Source: Pseudomonas izuensis (GTDB lineage: Bacteria; Pseudomonadota; Gammaproteobacteria; Pseudomonadales; Pseudomonadaceae). Taken from it: a stretch of DNA of 64,000 nucleotides. Positions 1 through 9,071 of this stretch are shown in pieces. The notes under the pieces were generated by a model. The model was not told where the DNA came from. It did no database searches and worked only from the letters and a program-made list of their open reading frames with translations. The stretch is from contig NZ_WTFT01000026.1 in NCBI RefSeq assembly GCF_009861505.1, forward strand, positions 62,001 through 126,000, read 5' to 3'. The position numbers were made by a program, and so were the translations under genes. Every line of letters begins with the position of its first letter. The stretch's first letter is position 1.

Positions 1-135
1 GGCAAGTGGTTGAAGGGGGTTTTCCCGATCTCCACGGGGCTGGTGATTTCCGGGCTCGGCCAGCCTCAGTGGCTGATGGAAATCGATGTGATCGCCGTTA
101 TCCCGGATGACTGGAAATCGACGCAATCCCTGTAG
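1..135 (+). CDS. RidA/YjgF-family protein, C-terminal end only
   Basis: The window opens inside a reading frame (frame 1) that ends at a TAG at 133-135. The 44 visible residues include FPISTGLVISGL and then LMEIDVIAVIP, which resemble the last strand of RidA-type proteins (usual end 'VEIEAIAV'). RidA enzymes hydrolyse reactive enamine/imine intermediates of amino-acid metabolism in the cytoplasm. The stop codon lies inside a REP element (the TAG of TGTAGGAGC), so the last four or five residues are encoded by repeat sequence. The family call rests on a short fragment and is moderate. Confidence 0.55.
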   Translation, partial: GKWLKGVFPISTGLVISGLGQPQWLMEIDVIAVIPDDWKSTQSL

Positions 136-222
136 GAGCAAAGCTTGCTCGCGATGACGTCGGCACATCCAACATCAATGCAGGCTGACACACCGCTATC
201 GCGAGCAAGCATTGCTCCCACA
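131..222. repeat. REPIN, two inverted REP copies
   Basis: TGTAGGAGCAAAGCTTGCTC at the left is answered by GCGAGCAAGCATTGCTCCCA at the right, about 45 bases apart. It separates two convergent genes and supplies the stop codon of the left one. Confidence 0.9.
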
Positions 223-234
223 GGTCAAATCAGG

Positions 235-1314
235 TCAAGGGGAGGCCGGGAGGAGGAACCGCGCAATCACCGGCAGGTGATCGGATATACGCAAGGTATC
301 GTCCTGCCTGACCATCGCCTCGACCCGCTTGATGCGTGGGCTGTAAAACAGGTAATCGACGGTGCGGTCCGGGCCGTTCAGGCCCGGGTCGTTCGGGTAG
401 TGGGTCAGCCAGCGGGCGCGGTCAATGCCACTGGCTTCGTTGTTGGTGGGGATCATCGGGTACTTGTCCCACAGCACATGCAGCGCGCTGTCGGCGGAGT
501 AGGGCGTGCGCTGTTCGTTGGGCAGGCGTTGGTATTGCCCCAGCGGCAGCAGATTGAAATCACCGCCGATCAGCCACGGCGTCCCGCGGCCTTCGTATTT
601 GTCGAGGACCTTGGCCACGGCCGAGATTTGCGCTTGCAGTGTCTCGTCGGGTTGCGTCACGCGGTCCAGATGGGTGTTGAGCACGGCCAACTGACCGCCA
701 TCGCTCAACGGCAGGTAGGCAACCACCAAGGCGTTTTTCGGTTGGAACTGGCGGCTGATCAGATTGCTCGGGGCGACTGGTAATTGCAGGCGCTGGGCAT
801 GCTCGATCTGGTAGCGGCTCAGGGTTGCCAATTGCCGGCCCACGCTGCCGAAGATATGCGGATCCGGGACAAAGTCAGCTTTCCAGTCAAAGGCGTGGAC
901 GCTGCACGGATACAGATCGGCGACCCGTTCCTGCAGCAGTTTGAGCTGGTTCTGATAGTCGCTGGCCTTGGCGCCGTCATCGAGCTCCTGTAACAGCACC
1001 ACGTCGGGTTGCTCGTCGCGAATCACCCGCGCCACTTCATCGAGGCTGAAGGCCATGTCTTCGGGGGTAGGGGAGTCGTCGGCGCCGGCCGCCAGGTCAT
1101 TCCAGAACACGTAACGCTTGCCCGCCAGGTACTGGACGTTCCAGGTCATCACCTTCAGCGCCTGGCCGGGGGCCAGGGACGGCGCCCGGGTACTGCAACT
1201 GACCGGCAACACTTCCCGGGCTTCGGGGCGCCAGGTCAGGCTGTAGATCATCACACCGGTCAGCCCGATCACGATCAGCAATCCCAGCACGGTGTAGCGC
1301 AGCAGTCGGGTCAT
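235..1314 (-). CDS. Endonuclease/exonuclease/phosphatase-fold protein, membrane anchored
   Basis: A 359-residue protein of the DNase I/exonuclease III fold. Visible metal-site motifs in order are MTWNVQYLAGK, VVLLQELDDG, NTHLDR, IGGDFNLLP and the C-terminal SDHLPVIARF. The first 26 residues form a hydrophobic helix, so the catalytic domain probably faces the periplasm as an anchored or secreted protein. I chose the ATG at 1314 because the protein then begins directly with the hydrophobic segment; an in-frame ATG at 1353 would add 13 residues with no clear ribosome site. It lies downstream of the YciC-like gene on the same strand and may be cotranscribed. Substrate (nucleic acid, phospholipid or phosphate ester) cannot be told from sequence. 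Confidence 0.85.
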   Translation of the reverse strand: MTRLLRYTVLGLLIVIGLTGVMIYSLTWRPEAREVLPVSCSTRAPSLAPGQALKVMTWNVQYLAGKRYVFWNDLAAGADDSPTPEDMAFSLDEVARVIRDEQPDVVLLQELDDGAKASDYQNQLKLLQERVADLYPCSVHAFDWKADFVPDPHIFGSVGRQLATLSRYQIEHAQRLQLPVAPSNLISRQFQPKNALVVAYLPLSDGGQLAVLNTHLDRVTQPDETLQAQISAVAKVLDKYEGRGTPWLIGGDFNLLPLGQYQRLPNEQRTPYSADSALHVLWDKYPMIPTNNEASGIDRARWLTHYPNDPGLNGPDRTVDYLFYSPRIKRVEAMVRQDDTLRISDHLPVIARFLLPASP

Positions 1315-1380
1315 GGCTCGGCTTATCGCGTTACGGAAATTGACCCCGAGCATACCCGACGGACGGGCGGTCGCCCAAGG

Positions 1381-2055
1381 TCAGAGTGGCCCGTCGATTT
1401 TTTCCGGCACATCGCTGATCAGCATGAACAGACGGAACAGCACCACGCTGGTGAACAGTTGCAGGAAACTGTGAGCACTGTCGATCAACAGCGAGATCAC
1501 CGGGTTCTGCGGCTCGGGATACGCCGCCAGCGTTGCGCCCTTGAGCAGCCATAACGGCCCCATCACGCACAGAATGCACACCAGGATGCGCAGGAAGTGT
1601 CCGCGGGTCAGGCGCAGGCTTTCCTTCATGGCCGCCAGTGGCGCCAGGCCACGTAGCACCAGCAGGTACTCGCCGAAGGCCAGAGTCACCATCAGGTAGA
1701 TACCCGGCAGGAAATACAGCGACAGGCCAAGCAGAATCAGCAGGGTATTGAGGGCGGTCAACAGCGCGAAGCGCGGCCACAGGTAGGCGGAGCGCGACAG
1801 CAACTGGCGGTTGCTTGGCGATTCGCCACGGCTGCGGGCATCAAGGAACAGAATCAGTGCAGCGGTGTACAGCGGATAAACCAGCAGGCCGACGATCACG
1901 CTGACGCCGGGGAAACTGTCCGGTTCGGTGGAGTGGTCGACCACTTGTTGCAACAGGGCCTCGATAATCACCAGCGGCAGGCACAGTTGCACGATCTGGC
2001 CCAGATTGCGCTTGAAGAAGTACAGGGAGTCACGCAGTACGTCGAACGGATTCAT
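1381..2055 (-). CDS. YciC-family inner-membrane protein
   Basis: A 224-residue, very hydrophobic protein starting MNPFDVLRDSLYFFKRN, with about six membrane segments. The N-terminal 'F..L.DSL.FF..N' pattern and overall length fit the YciC (UPF0259) family of inner-membrane proteins, whose role is not established. It is the upstream gene of a probable two-gene unit with the nuclease-fold protein. No unusual composition. Confidence 0.75.
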   Translation of the reverse strand: MNPFDVLRDSLYFFKRNLGQIVQLCLPLVIIEALLQQVVDHSTEPDSFPGVSVIVGLLVYPLYTAALILFLDARSRGESPSNRQLLSRSAYLWPRFALLTALNTLLILLGLSLYFLPGIYLMVTLAFGEYLLVLRGLAPLAAMKESLRLTRGHFLRILVCILCVMGPLWLLKGATLAAYPEPQNPVISLLIDSAHSFLQLFTSVVLFRLFMLISDVPEKIDGPL

Positions 2056-2234
2056 CAGTCGGTATCGCAGGTTGGAAGCAGTGGCTCACTTTAACCGATG
2101 ATGTGCGGGGGGGCGCAAACGTAAACGTTCGGTAAAGGTCATTGAAACAACTTGTTTCAGCCTCCATTAAGGTCGGGCACCTTATCCTTAAGTGGAAAAG
2201 GACAACGATTTCCCCGGCAATCTACGAGGTCGCC

Positions 2235-3029
2235 ATGAACAGCGAAGAGCAAACCCTGATCGATGGACTGTTTTCCCGGCTGCAACAGGCCGAAACGGAA
2301 TCAGCCCCGCGCGACGCCCAGGCCGAGGCGCGGATCAAGGAACACCTGACCCGCCAACCCGCGGCAGGTTATTTCATGACCCAGGCGATTCTGGTGCAAG
2401 AGGCGGCGATCAAGCGCCTCGACGAACAGAACACACAGCTGAACCAGCAGATCCTGCAATTGCAGGCCGATCTGCAACAAGCCAGGGCGCAGGCAGCCGC
2501 GCCGGCCCCTGCTGCGCCGAGCAGCGGTGGTTTCCTGTCGAGCATTTTCGGTGGCGGCTCCCGTGATCAGCAGCCTGCGCCGAGCCAGAGCGCACCTGTG
2601 TCGAGCGGTGGTGGCTGGCGTGAGCCGGGACGGTCTTCGTTCAATTCGCAGGCGCCACAGCAAAACTTCGGTGCGCCACCGCAGCAAAGCTTTCCTCAGC
2701 AAAACTATGCACCGCAACAAGCGGCACCGATGGCGGGCAGCAGCTTCCTCGGCGGCGCACTGAAAACCGCGGCGGGCGTGGCGGGTGGCGTGATGCTGGC
2801 CCAAGGCATCAGCAGCCTGTTCCATCACAATCAGCAACCGCAGGAAATCGTCGAAGTCATCAAGGAAGAACCGGCCCAGGTCAATGACCAGGGCAACAAT
2901 GGCTGGGGTGATGACCAACGCATGGCCGGTAACGATTCCTACGGTAATGACCGGGGTGGCTTTACTGACGCCGACTACAGTGATGACAGTTCATCGTTCT
3001 TTGGCGGTGATGACGATTCCTTCGTCTGA
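2235..3029 (+). CDS. DUF2076 domain protein
   Basis: 264 residues from the ATG at 2235, which has GAGGT eight bases upstream; an in-frame ATG at 2142 has no such site and would add an unlikely leader. The N-terminus (MNSEEQTLIDGLFSRLQQAE) and the coiled-coil segment around residues 55-85 are typical of DUF2076. A Gly/Ser/Gln/Pro-rich linker follows (about 90-165), then a hydrophobic Gly/Ala-rich stretch (GGALKTAAGVAGGVMLAQG) and an acidic Asp/Ser/Gly-rich tail ending DDDSFV. The function of the family is unknown. It may be membrane associated through the Gly/Ala segment. Confidence 0.8.
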   Translation: MNSEEQTLIDGLFSRLQQAETESAPRDAQAEARIKEHLTRQPAAGYFMTQAILVQEAAIKRLDEQNTQLNQQILQLQADLQQARAQAAAPAPAAPSSGGFLSSIFGGGSRDQQPAPSQSAPVSSGGGWREPGRSSFNSQAPQQNFGAPPQQSFPQQNYAPQQAAPMAGSSFLGGALKTAAGVAGGVMLAQGISSLFHHNQQPQEIVEVIKEEPAQVNDQGNNGWGDDQRMAGNDSYGNDRGGFTDADYSDDSSSFFGGDDDSFV

Positions 3030-3054
3030 TTCAACGTTTCAGGTGTTGTAACAC

Positions 3055-3175
3055 TGTGGCGAGGGGATTTATCCCCGTTCGGCTGCGCAGCAGTCGTAAA
3101 TCCGACCAGTTCGGTCAGTCTGGACGGACGCAGGGGGCCGCTTCGCAGCCCAACGGGGATGAACCCCTCGCCACA
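3055..3175. repeat. Long inverted repeat of a second intergenic family
   Basis: TGTGGCGAGGGGATTTATCC at the left pairs with GGATGAACCCCTCGCCACA at the right; the inner arms GGCTGCGCAGC and GCTTCGCAGCC also pair. This is unrelated in sequence to the REP elements elsewhere in the window. It lies in the upstream region of the NYN gene. Confidence 0.8.
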
Positions 3176-3254
3176 ACACTCCTTCAGGCTGGCATACTGG
3201 GCGACTTTTCGGGCCCGGTGCCTGATCCTGCCTGCGCACCAAGGGGATGTTGCG

Positions 3255-3734
3255 GTGAAGAAAATCGCTGTGTTCGCCGATGTCCAGAACCTCTATTACA
3301 CCGTGCGTCAGGCTTACGGTTGTCACTTCAACTATGCCGCGCTGTGGGCCGAGATCAGCAAGCAGGGGCAGATCGTCGAGGCCTACGCCTACGCCATCGA
3401 TCGTGGCGACAGCAAACAGCAGCAGTTCCAGCAGATCCTGCGCAACCTCGGTTTCACCGTGAAGCTCAAGCCGTATATCCAGCGCAGCGACGGCTCGGCC
3501 AAGGGTGACTGGGACGTGGGCATCACCCTCGACATCATGGACGCGGCAGACCATGTCGACGAAGTGGTGCTGGCCTCGGGTGACGGTGATTTCGACATGT
3601 TGCTGGAGCGCATCATCAGCAAGCACGGTGTGCAGGCGGTGGCCTATGGCGTACCGGGCCTGACTGCCAACTCGCTGATCCGCGCCGCCAGCCGTTACGT
3701 ACCCATCGAAGGCGCCTTGCTGCTCAAGAATTGA
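3255..3734 (+). CDS. NYN domain (LabA/DUF88-type) putative ribonuclease
   Basis: 159 residues from the GTG at 3255, preceded by AAGGGG. A longer frame reaching back to 3159 would start inside the inverted repeat and is unlikely. The protein opens KKIAVFADVQNLYYTV, the first acidic motif of NYN/PIN-like nucleases. It then shows GDWDVGITLDIMDAA and VLASGDGDFDMLLERI, the acidic cluster that binds metal in this fold. NYN proteins are usually RNA-processing nucleases. It sits 22 bases before a DEDDh exonuclease gene on the same strand, which suggests a two-gene nuclease unit. Confidence 0.85.
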   Translation: MKKIAVFADVQNLYYTVRQAYGCHFNYAALWAEISKQGQIVEAYAYAIDRGDSKQQQFQQILRNLGFTVKLKPYIQRSDGSAKGDWDVGITLDIMDAADHVDEVVLASGDGDFDMLLERIISKHGVQAVAYGVPGLTANSLIRAASRYVPIEGALLLKN

Positions 3735-3756
3735 TTTTTACGGAGTTGAAACAGGT

Positions 3757-4368
3757 TTGGAACGCATCGCAGTCATCGACTTTGAAACCACCGGGATCTC
3801 ACCGAGCAGCAGCTGTCGAGCCACGGAAATTGCCGTGGTGATGCTTGAACAGGGGCGCATCGTCGAGCGTTACCAGAGCCTGATGAACGCCGGCGTGCGT
3901 GTCCCGGCCTTCATCGAACAACTCACCGGTATCAGCAACGCCATGTTGCGCACCGCGCCCTCGGCGGAGCAGGTGATGAACGAAGTCAACGAGTTCGTCG
4001 GCACCACGCCGTTGCTGGCGCACAACGCCGCGTTCGACCAGAAGTTCTGGGATTTCGAGCTGGGACGGATCAAGCGCACCCGCCTGCAAAACTTTGCCTG
4101 CTCGCTGCTGCTGGCCCGTCGCCTGATGCCCGCGGCGCCGAACCACAAACTCGGCACCCTCACCACCTTCGCCAACCTGCCCCACACCGGCAAGGCCCAC
4201 CGGGCCATGGCCGATGCGGAAATGGCCGCCAACCTGCTGGCGCATCTGGCCGAAGAATTGCGTCAGAAACACGGGCTGCATGAGCTGTCCCATGATTTGC
4301 TGTGCAAATTGCAGAAAGTGCCGGCGGCGAAGGTGGGTGAGCACCTCAAGCGTTATCGCGGTTTTTGA
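3757..4368 (+). CDS. 3'-5' exonuclease, DnaQ (DEDDh) family
   Basis: 203 residues. The start is a TTG at 3757, the only start that keeps the first exonuclease motif near the N-terminus (ERIAVIDFETTG). The second motif is LLAHNAAFDQKFWDFEL and the third HRAMADAEMAANLLAHL, so the D-E-D-H-D catalytic set is present. The protein resembles the proofreading subunit epsilon but lacks the extra C-terminal region that binds polymerase, so it is probably a stand-alone exonuclease acting on DNA or RNA ends. Probably translated with the NYN gene upstream. Confidence 0.85.
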   Translation: MERIAVIDFETTGISPSSSCRATEIAVVMLEQGRIVERYQSLMNAGVRVPAFIEQLTGISNAMLRTAPSAEQVMNEVNEFVGTTPLLAHNAAFDQKFWDFELGRIKRTRLQNFACSLLLARRLMPAAPNHKLGTLTTFANLPHTGKAHRAMADAEMAANLLAHLAEELRQKHGLHELSHDLLCKLQKVPAAKVGEHLKRYRGF

Positions 4369-4381
4369 AACGCAACAGAAC

Positions 4382-4473
4382 CTGTGGGAGCGGGCTTGCC
4401 CGCGATGAGACCATCACATTCAACATCTTTGTTGGCTGATGGTCCGCTATCGCGGGCAAGCCCGCTCCCACAG
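4382..4473. repeat. REPIN, GCGGGC subtype
   Basis: Arms TGTGGGAGCGGGCTTGCCCG and CGGGCAAGCCCGCTCCCACA, separated by about 50 bases, lie between convergent genes. Confidence 0.9.
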
Positions 4474-4478
4474 GTATT

Positions 4479-4931
4479 TTATTTGCCATTCACTTCCAAC
4501 TGCCCCAACGGCACGCGCTTTTCTATTGCGCTCGACAACACGATCGATGTCTTGCTGAACCCGAACGTGGCGATTCGGTTGATCAGCTCCTCAAGCTCCG
4601 GCATCGAGCCCACCGCCGCCTGCATGATCACGCAAGGATCACCGGTCACCCGGTGGCATTCGGTCAGTTGCGGGATTTTGATCAGGTCGTCGTAGGCTTT
4701 CTGGTTGCCGTGCTGGTTCAGGCGCAGTTCGATGACGCATTGGATCGGCAGGCCGAGCTTGGCCATGTCGACCTTTGCCTGATAGCCGGTGATCACGCCG
4801 CTGGCTTCGAGCTTGGCCACGCGCTCAGCCACTGCAGGGGCGGAAAGATTGACCTTGCGCGCAAGATCCGCGTAGGACGCGCGACCGTTTTCCAGCAGGG
4901 CGCCGAGCAGCATGCGGTCGTACTTATCCAT
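4479..4931 (-). CDS. Lrp/AsnC-family transcriptional regulator
   Basis: 150 residues. An N-terminal winged helix-turn-helix (about 1-60: LLENGRASYADLARKVNLSAPAVAERVAKLE) is followed by an alpha/beta RAM ligand-binding domain with RVTGDPCVIMQAAV. Members sense amino acids or related small molecules. It is transcribed away from the YedA-like exporter at 5097, with 165 bases between the two starts, the usual arrangement for a regulator controlling an amino-acid exporter. That link is inference. Confidence 0.9.
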   Translation of the reverse strand: MDKYDRMLLGALLENGRASYADLARKVNLSAPAVAERVAKLEASGVITGYQAKVDMAKLGLPIQCVIELRLNQHGNQKAYDDLIKIPQLTECHRVTGDPCVIMQAAVGSMPELEELINRIATFGFSKTSIVLSSAIEKRVPLGQLEVNGK

Positions 4932-5096
4932 CGTGGTGACTCCTGAACATGAGCGACTTTCGAAAGCACGGTATATAGCCCTGAACTCCGTGTTTTGAAA
5001 AGTGTACCGGCGCTTTAAACAGGTTTTGTAACTTATTTTCCAGCGCCAGCCTTTCTAGAATAGCCGTTCACTTGTACTGCCTGTGAGCTGCCCATC

Positions 5097-6038
5097 ATGT
5101 CCGGCCTACGTCGCTTCCCCTTACCGTTGATCGCTGCCTTTTTCGCCTTGTACGTGATCTGGGGTTCGACTTACCTGGTCATCCGCATCGGCGTGGAGTA
5201 TTGGCCGCCCTTGCTGCTCGCCGGCATTCGTTTCGTGATCGCGGGTAGCTTGATGTACGCCTTCCTGCGCTGGCGCGGCGCGCCGGCACCGACCTGGGGG
5301 CAATGGAAAGCCGCCGGCATCATCGGCATATTGCTGCTGGCGTGCGGTAACGGTGCGGTCAGTGTGGCCGAGCACACGGGCGTGGCCTCCGGGGTCGCGG
5401 CCCTGGCAGTGGCGACGGTGCCGCTGTTTACCTTGCTCTGTGGCTATTTCTGGGGCGCGCGTAATACTCGTCTCGAATGGGCCGGGATTGTGCTGGGGAT
5501 GGTTGGCATTGCCATGCTCAACCTCGGTTCCAACCTGCAATCGAGCCCGTTGGGCGCTGCCCTGCTGATTTTTGCCGCGGCCACCTGGGCGTTCGGTTCG
5601 GTCTGGAGCAAACACTTGCCGTTGCCTCAGGGCGCCATGGCCAGTGCCGTGGAAATGCTGGTGGGGGGCGTAGTGTTGCTGATCGGCAGCGCGATCAGCG
5701 GCGAGCACCTGGACAAGGTTCCTCCGATCGAGGGCTGGGCCGCGTTGGCTTACCTGACCGTGTTCGGTTCAATCATCGCGTTTAATGCCTACATGTACCT
5801 GTTGAAACACGTGCGTCCGGCGGCGGCCACCAGTTATGCCTACGTCAATCCGGCGGTGGCGGTGTTGCTGGGGATCGTGTTTGTCGGCGAGACCATTGGT
5901 ATCGAAGAAGCACTGGCGATGCTGGTGATCATCAGCGCCGTGGTGTTGATTGGCCTGCCACAGTGGCGCCGTACGCCAGAGCAACCGGTGGCGAAGGTCG
6001 TGCCGAAGGTGGTGCCGACTGAATCCCGTGTGAATTAG
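5097..6038 (+). CDS. yedA: DMT-superfamily (EamA) exporter, YedA-like
   Basis: 313 residues with two EamA repeats and about ten membrane helices. The start [25 protein letters not shown] and the segment [20 protein letters not shown] closely resemble E. coli YedA. The substrate is not determined; relatives export amino acids and metabolites across the inner membrane. The divergent Lrp-type regulator supports an amino-acid link. The hydrophilic tail [17 protein letters not shown] extends beyond the last helix. Confidence 0.85.
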   Translation: MSGLRRFPLPLIAAFFALYVIWGSTYLVIRIGVEYWPPLLLAGIRFVIAGSLMYAFLRWRGAPAPTWGQWKAAGIIGILLLACGNGAVSVAEHTGVASGVAALAVATVPLFTLLCGYFWGARNTRLEWAGIVLGMVGIAMLNLGSNLQSSPLGAALLIFAAATWAFGSVWSKHLPLPQGAMASAVEMLVGGVVLLIGSAISGEHLDKVPPIEGWAALAYLTVFGSIIAFNAYMYLLKHVRPAAATSYAYVNPAVAVLLGIVFVGETIGIEEALAMLVIISAVVLIGLPQWRRTPEQPVAKVVPKVVPTESRVN

Positions 6039-6093
6039 GGTAAACTGCGCGCCATTGCATCTTGTCCGCGCTGAATTTTCCTACGGTATTCCC

Positions 6094-7431
6094 ATGACTT
6101 TCGCCACTCTTGGCCTGATCGAACCCTTGCTGCGCTCTCTCGAGAAGCTCGGCTACCAGACGCCGACACCGGTTCAGGCGCAAGCCATTCCAGCGGTGCT
6201 GGCCGGTCGCGACCTGATGGCCGCCGCCCAGACCGGTACTGGCAAGACCGCCGGCTTCGCCTTGCCGCTCCTGCAACTGCTGGCCATGGAAGGGCCGAAA
6301 GTCACCGCCAACTCGGTGCGTGCACTGATCCTGGTGCCGACCCGCGAACTGGCCGAGCAGGTTCACGAAGCCGTGCGTCAGTACGCCGAGAACCTGCCGT
6401 TGCGCACCTATGCGGTGTACGGCGGTGTCAGCATCAATCCGCAAATGATGAAGCTGCGCAGCGGCGTAGACCTGCTGGTCGCGACCCCGGGCCGTTTGCT
6501 CGACCTGTTTCGCCAGAACGCGCTGAAGTTCAACCAGTTGCAAACCCTGGTACTGGACGAAGCCGACCGCATGCTCGATCTGGGCTTCTCTGAAGAGCTG
6601 GCGAACATTTACAAGGCGTTGCCGAAAAAGCGCCAGACCCTGCTGTTCTCCGCGACGTTCTCCGATGACATCCGCCTGCTGGCCGGGCAAATGCTCAACG
6701 ATCCGCTGAGCATCGAAGTCAGCCCTCGCAACGTGGCGGCTAACACCGTCAAGCAGTGGGTGGTGACGGTGGACAAGAAGCGCAAGCCGGAACTGTTCGT
6801 GCACTTGATGCGCAAGGGCAAGTGGAAGCAGGTGCTGGTGTTCGCCAAGACCCGCAACGGCGTGGACGCGCTGGTGGAAAAGCTCCAGGGCCTGGGCATC
6901 AACGCCGACGGCATCCACGGTGACAAACCCCAGGCGACCCGTCAGCGTGCACTGGACCGTTTCAAGGCCAGCGACGTGCAGATTCTGGTGGCCACCGATG
7001 TCGCGGCCCGTGGCCTGGATATCGAAGACCTGCCGCTGGTGGTCAATTTTGACTTGCCGATCGTGGCTGAGGATTACATCCACCGGATCGGTCGTACCGG
7101 GCGTGCGGGATCGACCGGCGAGGCGATTTCCCTGGTGTGCGCTGATGAAGTGAATCTTCTGTCGGCCATCGAGATGTTGACCCGCCAGACCTTGAAGCGC
7201 CAGAACGAACCGGACTTCGAGCCTGAGCACCGGGTGCCGGATACGGATGCGAGTGGTCAGGTCGTGAAAAAGCCGAAGAAACCGAAGAAGCCGAAGGCGT
7301 CCGGTGGTGGCGGCAAGCGTAATCTTGGGAAGTGGGTCGATAGCGGCGAGGTTTCGGCGCCAGAGCCTTCGGTCAAGCCTGTGCGTAAAGTGCCGGTGTT
7401 CAATACCGGACCGCGTAAGCGGAAGCCTTGA
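6094..7431 (+). CDS. rhlE: DEAD-box ATP-dependent RNA helicase RhlE
   Basis: 445 residues from the ATG at 6094. The complete helicase set is visible: Q-motif near residue 25 (TPVQAQAIP), Walker [25 protein letters not shown], and the second domain with ARGLDI and HRIGRTGR. The C-terminal tail is basic and of low complexity ([19 protein letters not shown]), typical of the RhlE branch and thought to aid RNA binding. The protein remodels RNA and ribosome intermediates in the cytoplasm. It converges on the TIGR03862 flavoprotein with a REPIN between. Confidence 0.93.
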   Translation: MTFATLGLIEPLLRSLEKLGYQTPTPVQAQAIPAVLAGRDLMAAAQTGTGKTAGFALPLLQLLAMEGPKVTANSVRALILVPTRELAEQVHEAVRQYAENLPLRTYAVYGGVSINPQMMKLRSGVDLLVATPGRLLDLFRQNALKFNQLQTLVLDEADRMLDLGFSEELANIYKALPKKRQTLLFSATFSDDIRLLAGQMLNDPLSIEVSPRNVAANTVKQWVVTVDKKRKPELFVHLMRKGKWKQVLVFAKTRNGVDALVEKLQGLGINADGIHGDKPQATRQRALDRFKASDVQILVATDVAARGLDIEDLPLVVNFDLPIVAEDYIHRIGRTGRAGSTGEAISLVCADEVNLLSAIEMLTRQTLKRQNEPDFEPEHRVPDTDASGQVVKKPKKPKKPKASGGGGKRNLGKWVDSGEVSAPEPSVKPVRKVPVFNTGPRKRKP

Positions 7432-7457
7432 TTAGCTGCGGCGTCTGTTAGGCCGCC

Positions 7458-7523
7458 ATCGCGAGCAGGCTCGCTCCTACAGTTGGAATGCATTTGCCTG
7501 TAGGAGTGAGCCTGCTCGCGATG
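7458..7523. repeat. REPIN, short spacer
   Basis: CATCGCGAGCAGGCTCGCTC and GAGTGAGCCTGCTCGCGATG face outward with only about 20 bases between them. Confidence 0.9.
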
Positions 7524-7538
7524 GACGCGCCTCGGTCT

Positions 7539-8780
7539 TCAGGCCTTGTGCTGCAACCACTCAATCATTCCAAGTCCGGCCGCACGCCCACTGGCGAAAC
7601 ACGCAGTCAGCAGATAGCCGCCGGTCGGCGCCTCCCAATCAAGCATTTCCCCGGCGCAGAACACGCCAGGCAATTGCTTGAGCATCAAACGCTCATCCAT
7701 CGCTTCGAACTTCACCCCGCCCGCGCTGCTGATGGCCTCGTCCAATGGCCGGGTTTTTACCAATGTCAGTGGAAGGGCTTTGATGGCCTTGGCCAGCAGC
7801 GCCATGTCGGCGAAACAGTCGGCGGTTGTCAGCTCTCTCAATAGCGCAGCTTTCACCCCGTCGATTCCCAACTGACTGTGCAGATGCTTGGACATCGATC
7901 GCGAACCCCTTGGTTTGCTCAGTGCGGCCTGGACTTTATCCACAGGCCGGCCTGGCAACAGATCAATATGGATCGTCGCCGAACCATTCAGGTTGATGGC
8001 CTCGCGGATCGGCGCCGACAGGGCGTAGATCAGGCTGCCTTCAATCCCCGTCGCGGTGATCACACATTCGCCCAATCGTGGAATGTCGTCGTTCAAACCG
8101 ATGGCAATGTTTTTCAGCGGGGCGCCGGCGAATTTGCTGACCATCAATTCGCTCCAGGCTTGCACCTCGAAGCCGCAATTGCTCGGTTGCAATGGCGCCA
8201 GTCCGACACCGTGCTGCTCCAGTGGCAGCCTCCACGCACCGTCCGAGCCCAGGCGCGCCCAGCTTGCGCCACCGAGGGCGAGCAGGGTGGCGTCTGCCCG
8301 GACGGTTTTTTCCCCGTCGGGACTGTCGATGCGCAAACCACCGGACTCATTCCAACCGAGCCAACGATGGCGGGTGTGGATAACAACGCCAGCTTCTCGC
8401 AGGCGCTTGAGCCAGGCACGCAACAAAGGCGCGGCTTTCATATCGGTCGGGAAGACCCTGCCGGAGCTGCCGATAAAGGTTTCGATGCCCAGGTCATGAA
8501 TCCACTGGCACAACGCATCAGCACCGAAGCCTCGTAGCAACGGCGCAATCTGCGGCGCGCGTTCGGCGTAGCGCGAGAGGAAGGCGGGGTAGGCTTCGGA
8601 GTGGGTGATGTTCATGCCGCCGACGCCGGCCAGGAGGAATTTTCGCCCCACCGAAGGCATGCCGTCGTACAGGTCGACCTTGATCCCGGCCCCGCTCAAC
8701 ACTTCTGCGGCCATCAGTCCGGCGGGGCCGCCGCCGATGATGGCGACGCGGGAAGGGGCGGAGGTCGGGGATTGGGTCAT
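7539..8780 (-). CDS. TIGR03862-family flavoprotein (HI0933/YhiN-like)
   Basis: 413 residues. The FAD-binding Rossmann motif VAIIGGGPAGLMAAEVLSGAG is followed by KFLLAGVGGMNITHSE and the family signature IGSSGRVFPTDMKAAPLLRAWL. The C-terminal FAD contact GVFCAGEMLDWEAPTGGYLL also matches HI0933-like proteins. These are NAD(P)/FAD-dependent oxidoreductases of unknown substrate. It stands alone, convergent with rhlE. Confidence 0.88.
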   Translation of the reverse strand: MTQSPTSAPSRVAIIGGGPAGLMAAEVLSGAGIKVDLYDGMPSVGRKFLLAGVGGMNITHSEAYPAFLSRYAERAPQIAPLLRGFGADALCQWIHDLGIETFIGSSGRVFPTDMKAAPLLRAWLKRLREAGVVIHTRHRWLGWNESGGLRIDSPDGEKTVRADATLLALGGASWARLGSDGAWRLPLEQHGVGLAPLQPSNCGFEVQAWSELMVSKFAGAPLKNIAIGLNDDIPRLGECVITATGIEGSLIYALSAPIREAINLNGSATIHIDLLPGRPVDKVQAALSKPRGSRSMSKHLHSQLGIDGVKAALLRELTTADCFADMALLAKAIKALPLTLVKTRPLDEAISSAGGVKFEAMDERLMLKQLPGVFCAGEMLDWEAPTGGYLLTACFASGRAAGLGMIEWLQHKA

Positions 8781-8835
8781 GGAGTGCGCTGCGGTTTTGG
8801 CGAATGAAGCCGGGCATTCTATCAGCCCAGCCCTC

Positions 8836-8936
8836 TGTAGGAGCGAGCCTGCTCGCGATGGTCTTGAATGATTACGCGGGTAACCAGATGCCCAGCGGTG
8901 ACGTTGAGTTTTTCGCGAGCAGGCTCGCTCCTACAG
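8836..8936. repeat. REPIN, GCGAGCC subtype
   Basis: TGTAGGAGCGAGCCTGCTCG at the left and CGAGCAGGCTCGCTCCTACA at the right, about 55 bases apart. Confidence 0.9.
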
Positions 8937-9024
8937 GGAGCGTTGGTGATTTTGAGAGTGGTTAAAAAACAACCGCCGCTCTGTAGCCCATGATCTGCAA
9001 GGGCTGTAGTCCCTTTCACTCAGG

Positions 9025-9070
9025 TTATCCACAGGCAGCTCCACAGGCATTGTGGGTAAAGCATCCACAA
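9025..9070. other. Cluster of DnaA-box-like nonamers
   Basis: A consensus DnaA box TTATCCACA (9025-9033), a reverse-oriented near-match TGTGGGTAA (9051-9059) and a partial ATCCACAA (9063-9070) fall within 46 bases of noncoding DNA. They lie just beyond the stop of the histone-deacetylase-like gene. Whether DnaA binds here is unknown. Confidence 0.35.
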
Positions 9071-9071
9071 C

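Noticed and set aside
7936-7944. Consensus DnaA box TTATCCACA
   Set aside because: Single copy inside a flavoprotein gene; expected about once per 100-200 kb per strand, so not evidence of function. The same applies to the copy at 27928.
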